In this document: one piece after another, positions 1-5,091 of the stretch
Numbering within the stretch: the first letter of the stretch is position 1
How the letters are laid out: the number at the start of each line of letters is the position of its first letter
From: an uncultured Oscillospiraceae bacterium
Lineage (GTDB): Bacteria; Bacillota; Clostridia; Oscillospirales; Acutalibacteraceae
NCBI GenBank assembly: GCA_900549945.1
Contig: URQJ01000064.1
Location: 1-9,561, forward strand
Length of the DNA stretch: 9,561 nt
Direction: 5' to 3'
Notes under the pieces: generated by a model
Told to the model about the DNA's origin: nothing
What the model saw: the letters and a program-made list of their open reading frames with translations, nothing else
Database searches by the model: none
Position numbers and translations under genes: made by a program

Positions 1-68
1 ACGCCGTGCTTGGCGTTTTTGGCGTCCGCGGATTCTTCTTTGGAAATATATTCAACAGCTACAACCAT
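1..68 (-). CDS. 5' end of an unrecognised gene downstream of pdxS (partial)
   Basis: The first 22 codons of a leftward gene run off the window edge. The ATG (66-68) is preceded on its own strand by AAGGAGA (73-79) with a 4-nt gap, a good ribosome binding site. The peptide begins MVVAVEYISKEESADAKNAK and is hydrophilic and Lys/Glu/Ala-rich, with no signal peptide. It does not look like PdxT, the usual partner of PdxS, whose start is a short beta strand followed by a glutamine-amidotransferase motif. Too little is visible to name a family. It lies 85 nt after the pdxS stop, with two hairpins between, so it may be transcribed separately from pdxS. Confidence 0.6.
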   Translation of the reverse strand, partial: MVVAVEYISKEESADAKNAKHG

Positions 69-86
69 GTTGTCTCCTTGGGCCTT

Positions 87-143
87 GACTCCCGCTGGCG
101 GGAGCGTCACCCTTTCCTGGCTCCCCTCAAAGAGGGGAGCCAA
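87..143. repeat. Tandem-hairpin intergenic element (REP/MITE-like or terminator)
   Basis: Two perfect hairpins lie side by side between the pdxS stop and the next gene. The first is at 89-104 (CTCCCGC / GCGGGAG, 7-bp stem, 2-nt loop). The second is at 118-142 (TGGCTCCCCTC / GAGGGGAGCCA, 11-bp stem, AAA loop). Neither is followed on either strand by a convincing U-run, so a standard terminator is not well supported. The layout of short palindromes with GGCTCCCC/GGGGAGCC arms resembles multicopy intergenic palindromes in GC-rich gut Clostridia; that comparison is from memory and unverified. Confidence 0.5.
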
Positions 144-153
144 GGTAATGCAC

Positions 154-369
154 TCACTCGCCGCGAGCGGCCATGATGGTCTGAATCTCGTCCTCATTGA
201 TGCCGACCATGGCTTCGCCGAGGTTTTCGGACAGCTTGGCGAGCAGATCGGCGTCCTGCCAGTTGGCGGTGGCCTTGACGATGGCGGCGGCGCGCTTGGC
301 CGGATCGCCGGACTTGAAGATACCGGAGCCCACGAACACGCCTTCGGCACCGAGTTCCATCATCAGGGC
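154..369 (-). pseudogene. pdxS: Pyridoxal 5'-phosphate synthase lyase subunit PdxS, C-terminal fragment
   Basis: PdxS makes PLP (vitamin B6) from ribose 5-phosphate, glyceraldehyde 3-phosphate and ammonia supplied by PdxT. The visible 71 residues match the family C-terminus: [20 protein letters not shown] is the end of the (beta/alpha)8 barrel including the phosphate-binding GSGIFKS turn, followed by [21 protein letters not shown] and a terminal MAARGE. A normal PdxS is about 290 residues, so roughly 220 N-terminal residues, including both catalytic lysines, are missing. Identity stops at about 370. The frame stays open to 579 but that stretch is antisense mutY, not PdxS, and has no recognisable start. 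The gene cannot be functional as it stands. See the junction finding for deletion versus misassembly. Confidence 0.9.
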
Positions 370-375
370 GCGTCG

Positions 376-567
376 CCGTTCGGCGTCGTCCGCGAGCTGC
401 ACAAGACGCATATCTTCACGCACATCCGCTGGGAGATGACCGGCTACGTGCTCGACTGTGCCGAGAGGCCGGAGCGCTTCACATGGGCGGACGCCGCCGC
501 ACTTGCGGAAACATACGCGCTGCCCACGGCGTTCCGCATGTTTTTGGAGGAGCTGGAGGAAAAATGA
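376..567 (+). pseudogene. mutY: A/G-specific adenine glycosylase MutY, C-terminal fragment
   Basis: MutY removes adenine mispaired with 8-oxoguanine in base-excision repair. Only the end of its NUDIX-like C-terminal domain is present. The diagnostic pattern is [13 protein letters not shown] at about 409-447 (family KHIFTHxEWhMxGY), then FTWADAAAL and [11 protein letters not shown] up to the TGA at 565-567. A full MutY is about 350 residues, so the catalytic HhH-GPD domain, the iron-sulphur cluster loop and the start of the NUDIX-like domain are absent. Upstream of about 376 the same frame reads through antisense pdxS, so the long open frame starting near position 10 is an artefact of GC-rich antisense sequence. 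The stop overlaps the start of the following gene (ATGA, 564-567), suggesting an original mutY-mmcQ operon. Confidence 0.9.
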
Positions 568-959
568 CGCCGCAAACACTGATCGGCCTCGCGCTGCAAA
601 TGCCCGGAGCGTATGAGGACCACCCGTTCGGCCCCGAAAGCGTGATCATCAAGGTGGAGGGGCGCATTTTCGCGCAGATTTTTACGCTGCGCGGTGTGGA
701 TTCCGCCACGCTGAACTGTGACCGGATGACCGGCGATTTCTACCGGCGGATGTTCCCGGGCGTTGTCGTGCGCGGCTATCACTGCCCGCCGGTGCAGCAG
801 CCGTATTTCAACACGTTTCCGCTCGGCGCTGTGCCGGACAGGGCGATCCGCGAAATGCTCGGCCACAGCTATGAAACGGTGGTGGGGAAGCTGCCGAAAT
901 ACAAGCGGGAGCGGCTGAAAGCTGCGGTACAGGCGCCGCAGCGGGAGGCCGGACGGTAA
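564..959 (+). CDS. MmcQ/YjbR family protein
   Basis: This 131-aa protein carries the MmcQ/YjbR (DUF419) pattern. An N-terminal [16 protein letters not shown] is followed by a strand with GRIFAQIF, then TLNCD, a [15 protein letters not shown] segment, and a C-terminal [13 protein letters not shown]. The fold is CyaY-like and some members bind DNA, but no precise biochemical role is established. The start ATG at 564 overlaps the mutY TGA by four bases and has GGAGGA (555-560) close upstream, which fixes the start. Length and ends are normal, so the gene looks intact, though its original promoter probably lay upstream of mutY and may have been lost at the junction. A two-way terminator follows 31 nt after the stop. 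Confidence 0.88.
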   Translation: MTPQTLIGLALQMPGAYEDHPFGPESVIIKVEGRIFAQIFTLRGVDSATLNCDRMTGDFYRRMFPGVVVRGYHCPPVQQPYFNTFPLGAVPDRAIREMLGHSYETVVGKLPKYKRERLKAAVQAPQREAGR

Positions 960-990
960 GCCACGGCAGACACCGGCAGCGAGGGTGATC

Positions 991-1048
991 GAAAATTAAA
1001 GGGGGAGCGCAGAGCCCATGCCGGGTTCCGCGCTCCCCTTTAATTTTC
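991..1048. terminator. Bidirectional intrinsic terminator
   Basis: An inverted repeat of 19 bp with a single bulged G (left arm 991-1010, right arm 1030-1048) encloses a 19-nt loop. The arms combine a GC core (GGGGAGCGC / GCGCTCCCC) with an AT-rich outer part (GAAAATTAAA / TTTAATTTTC). Transcripts from either side therefore end in a GC stem followed by a U-rich tract. It lies between the rightward mmcQ-like gene and the leftward P-loop pseudogene and can serve both. TTAATTTTCCTG is repeated directly at 1040-1051 and 1052-1063, so the second copy includes the pseudogene's stop codon. Confidence 0.88.
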
Positions 1049-1051
1049 CTG

Positions 1052-1594
1052 TTAATTTTCCTGTGCAGCGCGCAGGACGGCCGCGACGCTCTCTTTAAGC
1101 CGGATATTTTCGACGTGCAGGACCGGGCAGGCCAGCGTCCGGATTCATGCCTCGTACTTCGCGGGCGAGCGCCTGCCGCGCGTGCCGTCCTAATAGGCTG
1201 CGGCTCAGCTTATGAAATTCAGGTGTGTCTCGCGGCGTTCACTGCCGGGCAGAATGCGCGCGCCGTACCGCTCGGCTTCGTGCTTTTTCAGGCGCTCGGT
1301 GCACAGGGCCGGCGGCACGTAGACGAATACGGCGAGATCGAAAAGCGGCGCAAACACTTCGCCCTATCCGGTAACGGAGCCGCTCAGTACCCAGCGGTTT
1401 GTGCCTGCGAGATCGCGGCGGAGCAGCCGCAGGCATTCCTCCCGGTCGCGCTCCTGCGTGAACGGCTTGGCGGCCGGCAGCCAGAAATAGCGGTCGGCGT
1501 CGAAGTGCGCGCAGCCGAGGTGTGCGGAGAGCTGCGCGGCGATCGCCGTGGTTCCGGAGCCGGAGACGCCGAAAAGATGGATGTGTTTTTTCAT
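1052..1594 (-). pseudogene. P-loop nucleotide-kinase-like protein, degraded by four nonsense codons
   Basis: Read from the ATG at 1592-1594 to the TAA at 1052-1054, one frame gives a 180-codon protein with continuous family similarity and four internal stops: TAG at 1364-1366 (codon 77), TGA at 1205-1207 (codon 130), TAG at 1190-1192 (codon 135) and TGA at 1145-1147 (codon 150). Recognisable parts are a P-loop GVSGSGTT (the Walker lysine is replaced by Thr, as I recall for this family), HFDADRYFWLP, WVLSGSVTG, LAVFVYVPP, ERLKKHEAERYGARILPG and CPVLHVEN. This is the small shikimate/adenylate-kinase-like ATPase family of Clostridia, of unknown substrate. Stops at codons 77, 130 and 150 fall where the family has Trp (G-W-G, W-A-A, E-A-W). 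No frameshift is needed. The 76-residue product to the first stop would lack the lid and the second half of the fold. An alternative ATG at 1606 is too close to AAGGA to be preferred. Confidence 0.85.
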
Positions 1595-1609
1595 AGAAAT
1601 CACCATTCC

Positions 1610-1696
1610 TTATTTTTTGTGCCGGTCGGCGAAGCCGACTGCCGCTTTGCTCGTCGCGGCAAAGGCACAAATCGTGTGTGAAAAGGTATTCTTCAC
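1610..1696 (-). CDS. Possible 28-aa peptide encoded within a palindromic element
   Basis: A leftward ORF starts at GTG (1694-1696), preceded by AAGGAGG (1701-1707) four bases away, one of the strongest Shine-Dalgarno matches in the window. It ends with TAA at 1610-1612, fifteen bases before the start codon of the degraded P-loop gene. The peptide contains ICAFAATSKAAVGFAD and ends RHKK; it is small, basic and Ala-rich with no membrane segment. Most of it is encoded by the nested inverted repeat at 1616-1671. It could be a leader peptide, a translated mobile repeat, or a chance ORF beside the original ribosome binding site of the kinase gene. I do not recognise a function. Confidence 0.35.
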   Translation of the reverse strand: MKNTFSHTICAFAATSKAAVGFADRHKK

Positions 1697-1698
1697 AC
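1616..1698. repeat. Nested palindrome (two hairpins inside an 8-bp outer stem) plus adjacent hairpin
   Basis: TTTGTGCC (1616-1623) pairs perfectly with GGCACAAA (1664-1671). Inside are two more hairpins: GTCGGC-GAA-GCCGAC (1625-1639) and TGCCGC / GCGGCA (1640-1645 with 1656-1661, 10-nt loop). Together they form a three-way junction. A further hairpin, GTGTGAA / TTCACAC (1676-1682 with 1692-1698), follows at once. The block sits between the start of the P-loop pseudogene and an AAGGAGG sequence. A compact imperfect palindrome of this kind suggests a non-autonomous mobile repeat, or a structured leader controlling the kinase gene. Confidence 0.55.
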
Positions 1699-1795
1699 TA
1701 CCTCCTTGGCGTCAAACGGGAGAATACCGGATGATTCTGACCGCGGAACGGGGGAATAGGCGGGGCATGCACGGAGGCCTGCGGGGCCGGGGCGC

Positions 1796-1844
1796 AAAAA
1801 ACAAGCACAAAACGGCCTGCTTGATCGCGGGGCGTTCTGTGCTT
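1796..1844 (-). terminator. Intrinsic terminator of the 97-aa hypothetical gene
   Basis: AAGCACAAAACG (1803-1814) pairs with CGTTCTGTGCTT (1833-1844) with one mismatch. On the leftward transcript the stem is followed by U-rich TTGTTTTTT (1796-1804). It starts 12 nt beyond the stop codon of the 97-aa gene and separates it from the P-loop pseudogene. Confidence 0.75.
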
Positions 1845-1855
1845 TTTATCAGCGC

Positions 1856-2149
1856 TTATTCGGCGAGCGCGCGGGTGAGCCATGCGTCCGCGATGTCGAG
1901 CGCGAGGTACAGGCCGTTTTTCTCGCTCGTCTTGACAATCTGCTTTCTCGTGCGGATCTCCGGGTCTGTGTACATCAGCTGCACGATACACTTGTCGGCG
2001 ATTTCCATATCGTCGAGCGGCTTTTTGGTTTTAATATCGATCTTGATCACATACTTATCCGTCATGTTTCCGAGGTACAGCGTGTCGCCGCAGCGCACGA
2101 GCGGCTTGCCGCGGTACATGGGAAACGCAGTATTCTTTTTTTCGCTCAT
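1856..2149 (-). CDS. Conserved clostridial hypothetical protein, 97 aa
   Basis: The protein begins MSEKKNTAFPMYRGKPLVRC and continues with GDTLYLGNMTDKYVIKIDI, a mid-protein VQLMYTDPEIRTRK and a C-terminal EKNGLYLALDIADAWLTRAL. It is soluble and charged, with no signal peptide or membrane helix. I recall similar short proteins in many Clostridia, with a conserved N-terminal R-G-x-P-L-V-R and a C-terminal E-K-N-G-L-Y, but no known function, and I do not assign one. The start at 2149 is preferred because GGTGA lies 5 nt upstream; an in-frame ATG at 2161 would add four residues. It is a single-gene unit with its own extended -10 promoter (2196-2224) and terminator (1796-1844), which argues that it is expressed rather than a shadow ORF. 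Confidence 0.75.
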   Translation of the reverse strand: MSEKKNTAFPMYRGKPLVRCGDTLYLGNMTDKYVIKIDIKTKKPLDDMEIADKCIVQLMYTDPEIRTRKQIVKTSEKNGLYLALDIADAWLTRALAE

Positions 2150-2195
2150 TCTATTCACCATCTTTCATCGAATTTGCGTCTTTAGACTGCATTTA

Positions 2196-2224
2196 AGTAT
2201 AGCATATCCGGGCAGAAAACACAA
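2196..2224 (-). promoter_or_regulatory. Sigma-A promoter for the 97-aa hypothetical gene
   Basis: On the leftward strand: TTGTGT (2219-2224), 17-nt spacer, TATACT (2196-2201), with TG one base upstream of the -10 box (extended -10). Transcription should start near 2189, about 40 nt before the coding start. Confidence 0.7.
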
Positions 2225-2243
2225 ACATTATTTTTGAAGCAGA

Positions 2244-2277
2244 ACCGCCGCCGTCGGAAAGCCCGTGCGGCGGCGGT
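2244..2277 (-). terminator. GC-rich hairpin after ireB, likely terminator
   Basis: ACCGCCGCCG (2244-2253) pairs with CGGCGGCGGT (2268-2277), a perfect 10-bp stem with a 14-nt loop, 12 nt beyond the ireB stop codon. The downstream tract on the leftward strand (TCTGCTTC, then A-rich) is only weakly U-rich. It may be a poor intrinsic terminator or mainly a 3'-end-stabilising structure. It also separates ireB from the next promoter. Confidence 0.55.
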
Positions 2278-2289
2278 CTCATGCCCAAA

Positions 2290-2547
2290 TTATTCGCCCA
2301 GATACGTGCGCACCATCGCCTTCAAAAGCTCATCGCGGTCGATCTTGCGGATCAGGCTGCGCGCGTTGTTGTGCGTCGTGATATAGGTGGGGTCCTCAGA
2401 GAGGATATATCCCACGATTTGGCTGATCGGGTTATATCCTTTTTCCTTAAGCGCATCGTAGACCAGCGTCAGAATCTGCTGCATGTCGGGCTGCTGAAGC
2501 GCCTCGAAGTTGAACGTCTGGGTATGGTCTGTGAAATTGTCTGCCAT
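2290..2547 (-). CDS. ireB: IreB family regulatory phosphoprotein
   Basis: This 85-aa protein matches the IreB/UPF0297 (YrzL) family almost end to end. After a Thr-rich N-terminus (TDHTQTFNF) comes a central DALKEKGYNPISQIVGYILS followed by EDPTYITTHNNAR, and then IRKIDRDELLKAMVRTYL. In Enterococcus, IreB is phosphorylated on N-terminal threonines by the PASTA kinase IreK and dampens cephalosporin resistance; the Thr residues at the N-terminus here fit that model, but the role in this organism is inferred. The start at 2545-2547 is set by AGGAGGTG 7 nt upstream. Other genomes often have alaS, ireB and ruvX together; here ireB stands alone between pheT and a hypothetical gene, with its own promoter at 2655-2683. 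Confidence 0.93.
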   Translation of the reverse strand: MADNFTDHTQTFNFEALQQPDMQQILTLVYDALKEKGYNPISQIVGYILSEDPTYITTHNNARSLIRKIDRDELLKAMVRTYLGE

Positions 2548-2654
2548 GTGGAACACCTCCTCGCCGGCGGACGGATAAGAAGCCGCGCAGGCTCCATATA
2601 AGTGTATGCCGGAAATGAAACAATATTTGCTTTTTACAGAAAAGCTCTGCATTA

Positions 2655-2683
2655 AGCATACCGCAAAAGGGCGAAAATTGCAA
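2655..2683 (-). promoter_or_regulatory. Sigma-A promoter for ireB
   Basis: On the leftward strand: TTGCAA (2678-2683), 17-nt spacer, TATGCT (2655-2660). It lies between the pheT stop and ireB, giving a leader of about 100 nt. I see no strong terminator between pheT and this promoter, so some read-through from pheST into ireB is possible. Confidence 0.65.
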
Positions 2684-2712
2684 GAGGCGGCGAAATTATT
2701 TACAAATTCTTT

Positions 2713-5070
2713 TTATCTGAGCGTCACGCCCATGGCGTCGAGCCGCTCGACGATCGTATCGATCCAGCCCTGCACCTCGGCCTTCGAGAGCGTTCTTTCC
2801 ACAGAGGAGAATGTGAAGCGCAGCGTGATGCTCTTAACGGCGCCGATATAGGAATCGATCAGCGAAACGCCCTTTAAAAGCGGCGTGACGTCCGCCCATG
2901 CGGCCGAAAGCGCGCTGTAGGTCTGCGTGTCGGAGACGACGAGGGAGAGGTCGATGTCGATGCCCGGGAACTTTGAGGGCTCATCGTAGCGGATCACGGA
3001 GGCGGGCAACGCCGAGAAGGCGTCCATGTCGAGCTCCGCCGCGACGATCACGGCCTTTTTGTCGATCTTCGACTGCACGGCCGGGTGCACGATCGTGATG
3101 AAGCCGAGGCACACACCGTCGAGCCAGATGTCCGCCGTGTTGCGCGGATGCTGCCAGTTGTGCTTTGCCTCTGCAATGCGGAATTCGAACGGGCGGTGCT
3201 TGAGCTCGGCCGCGACCGAGGCCATCAGGTCGCGCAGGCCGAGGTAGACGTCCTTTTCCGAGCGCGTGCGGCTGTACAGGGCGACGCCGAGGTGCTTGCG
3301 CTCGCTGCACAGGCCGTCCTCGCGCAGGCCCTCGACGACGCGGGCGATCTCAAAGATGCCGAACTCGTTCGCGTAGGCCTTGTTCTCGTTGACATAGCTG
3401 ATCATCGTCGGCACCATCGAGCGGCGCAGCACGACGTGGTCTGGGGTCATCGCGTTGATGACGCGGACGTTATCCTCAATCTCGATGTTCAGCTCCTTGT
3501 ATTTCTTCGCGTCGCACCAGATGTACGAGTGTACCTCGTGCAGGCCGTAGCGCTGGACGAGCAGGTCCTTCGCAAAGCGGTCGTCGTTGCTGCTCGCGGT
3601 GCGCAGCACCGGCGCGAGCGCACTCTTCGTCGAGGTGATCTTGAAGTTGTCGTAGCCGTAGATGCGCGTGATTTCCTCGATGATGTCCGCCTTGATCGTG
3701 ACGTCCTTCGTCGCGCGCCAAGAAGGCACGTGCACGGTGAAGGTCTCGCCGGAAAGGCTCGCGTTGAAGCCGAGCGCGTTCAGCGTGTTGAGAATCTGCT
3801 CGTTGGAAATATCGATACCGGTGTAACGATCCACATACTTTTTGTCAAAGCTGAGGTCGATCTTATCGTAGTGGCGCACGTAAACGTCGGTCATGGAGGA
3901 AATGACCTGCACACCCGGATCGATTTCGGTGAGCAGCTGCATGAAATGTTCGATCGCCGTCGTCGTAATCTCAGGGTCGAGCGTCTTTTCATAGCGCATT
4001 GAGGCGTCGGTGCGCAGGCCGAGGCGCGTCGAGGATTTGCGCACGCTGACCGCGTCGAAGTTTGCGGATTCGAGCAGCAGGCTGTCGGTGTCGTCTTCGA
4101 TCTCAGAGCTGAGGCCGCCCATGATGCCGGCGATCGCGACCGGCTCGCCCTTCGAGCAGATCATCAGCGTATTTTCGTCTACGCGGCGCTGCACGCCGTC
4201 GAGCGTCTCGAAGTCAAAGGGCTTATCGAAGCGCTTAACCTCGATCGAATCGACCTTCGCGCAGTCGAACGCGTGCATCGGCTGGCCGAGCTCGAGCATC
4301 AGATAGTTCGTCAGGTCGGCGAGCAGATTGATCGCGCGCATGCCGCAGTAGAAGAGGCGGATGCGCATGTCGACCGGGCTGACTTTCTTTGTGATGTTGC
4401 GCACCTTGAGACCGGTGTAGCGGAAGCACAGCTCGCGGTCGATGACGTCGATGCCGATCGGCGCAAGGTCCTTGTACGGCGTGAGGTCCATGCGGCTGAT
4501 GGGCTTCAGCGCGCGGCCCGTCAAGGCGGCGAATTCGCGCGCGATGCCGTAGTGGCCCCACAGGTCGGGGCGGTTTGTCAGGGACTTGTTGTCTACCTCA
4601 AAGACGACGTCGCGGATCGCATACGCCTCGGTGATCGGCGTGCCGAGCGGCAGATCATCCGTGATCTCCCACAGGCCGCTGTGGTCGGCGCTGATGCCGA
4701 GCTCCTTTTCGGAGCAGCACATGCCGTGCGATTCGACCCCCGCGATCTTGGCACAGACGATGTCCATGCCGCCGGCCTTGCCGCCCTCGCGCGCAAACGC
4801 GACGGTCATGCCCTCGCGTACGTTCGGTGCACCGCAGACGCAGTCGTAGACCTTGTCGCCGGCGTCTACTTTCAGCAGGTGCAGCTTTTTCGAATCCGGA
4901 TGGTTTTCAACGGAGAGGATGCGCGCGGCGACGACGTTCTCGATGTCGCGGCCCATATAGTAGATGTCCTCGACCTCGGCGGTGGAAAGCGTGAACTGGT
5001 GGATCAGCTTTTCAAGATCGAGGCCGGAAAGATCAACGAAGTCGTTGATCCAGTTCATTGAAATCAGCAT
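2713..5070 (-). CDS. pheT: Phenylalanyl-tRNA synthetase beta subunit
   Basis: PheT is the beta chain of the (alpha-beta)2 enzyme that charges tRNA-Phe in the cytoplasm; it binds tRNA and edits mischarged tyrosine. At 785 aa it has the normal bacterial length. Visible order: an N-terminal MNWINDFVDLSGLD; an EMAP/OB tRNA-binding domain at about 40-155 (ILSVENHPDSKKLHLLKVD, CGAPNVREGM); the B3/4 editing domain at about 205-375 (DNKSLTNRPDLWGHYG precedes it; LGQPMHAFD, VAIAGIMGG and STRLGLRTDASMRYEK lie within); B5 at about 405-475; a catalytic-like core; and the C-terminal FDX-ACB anticodon domain from about 693 (SKFPGIDIDLS) to the end. The first ATG (5070) is preferred, with AGGGAG about 9 nt upstream; the ATG four codons later is too far from it. 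It starts 21 nt after the pheS stop and is controlled by the same T-box. Confidence 0.97.
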   Translation of the reverse strand: MLISMNWINDFVDLSGLDLEKLIHQFTLSTAEVEDIYYMGRDIENVVAARILSVENHPDSKKLHLLKVDAGDKVYDCVCGAPNVREGMTVAFAREGGKAGGMDIVCAKIAGVESHGMCCSEKELGISADHSGLWEITDDLPLGTPITEAYAIRDVVFEVDNKSLTNRPDLWGHYGIAREFAALTGRALKPISRMDLTPYKDLAPIGIDVIDRELCFRYTGLKVRNITKKVSPVDMRIRLFYCGMRAINLLADLTNYLMLELGQPMHAFDCAKVDSIEVKRFDKPFDFETLDGVQRRVDENTLMICSKGEPVAIAGIMGGLSSEIEDDTDSLLLESANFDAVSVRKSSTRLGLRTDASMRYEKTLDPEITTTAIEHFMQLLTEIDPGVQVISSMTDVYVRHYDKIDLSFDKKYVDRYTGIDISNEQILNTLNALGFNASLSGETFTVHVPSWRATKDVTIKADIIEEITRIYGYDNFKITSTKSALAPVLRTASSNDDRFAKDLLVQRYGLHEVHSYIWCDAKKYKELNIEIEDNVRVINAMTPDHVVLRRSMVPTMISYVNENKAYANEFGIFEIARVVEGLREDGLCSERKHLGVALYSRTRSEKDVYLGLRDLMASVAAELKHRPFEFRIAEAKHNWQHPRNTADIWLDGVCLGFITIVHPAVQSKIDKKAVIVAAELDMDAFSALPASVIRYDEPSKFPGIDIDLSLVVSDTQTYSALSAAWADVTPLLKGVSLIDSYIGAVKSITLRFTFSSVERTLSKAEVQGWIDTIVERLDAMGVTLR

Positions 5071-5091
5071 GTAAAACGACTCCCTTCCTGT

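Noticed and set aside
10..567. A 185-codon rightward ORF across the pdxS-mutY junction, as a fusion protein
   Set aside because: Its first two thirds are antisense to the intergenic hairpins and pdxS, and only the last ~60 codons resemble MutY. No ribosome binding site was seen at its start.
154..579. A 141-codon leftward ORF as a complete PdxS variant
   Set aside because: The part above about 370 is antisense mutY, with no PdxS similarity, and the barrel and catalytic lysines are missing.
1145..1366. Stop-codon recoding (TGA or TAG read as Trp) in the P-loop gene
   Set aside because: Both TAG and TGA occur, and neighbouring genes end normally at TGA or TAA. pheT, pheS, the MATE gene and nnrE have no internal stops, so decay is simpler.
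1115..1681. A 188-codon rightward ORF opposite the P-loop pseudogene
   Set aside because: Family similarity is on the leftward strand, and the rightward product has low-complexity Arg/Ala/Gly composition typical of GC-rich antisense frames.
3085..4002. A 305-codon rightward ORF within pheT, and similar ones at 4273-5061 and 5098-5754
   Set aside because: All are antisense to well-supported pheT or pheS and show antisense composition (Ala/Val/Asp/Arg-rich), with no recognisable domain.
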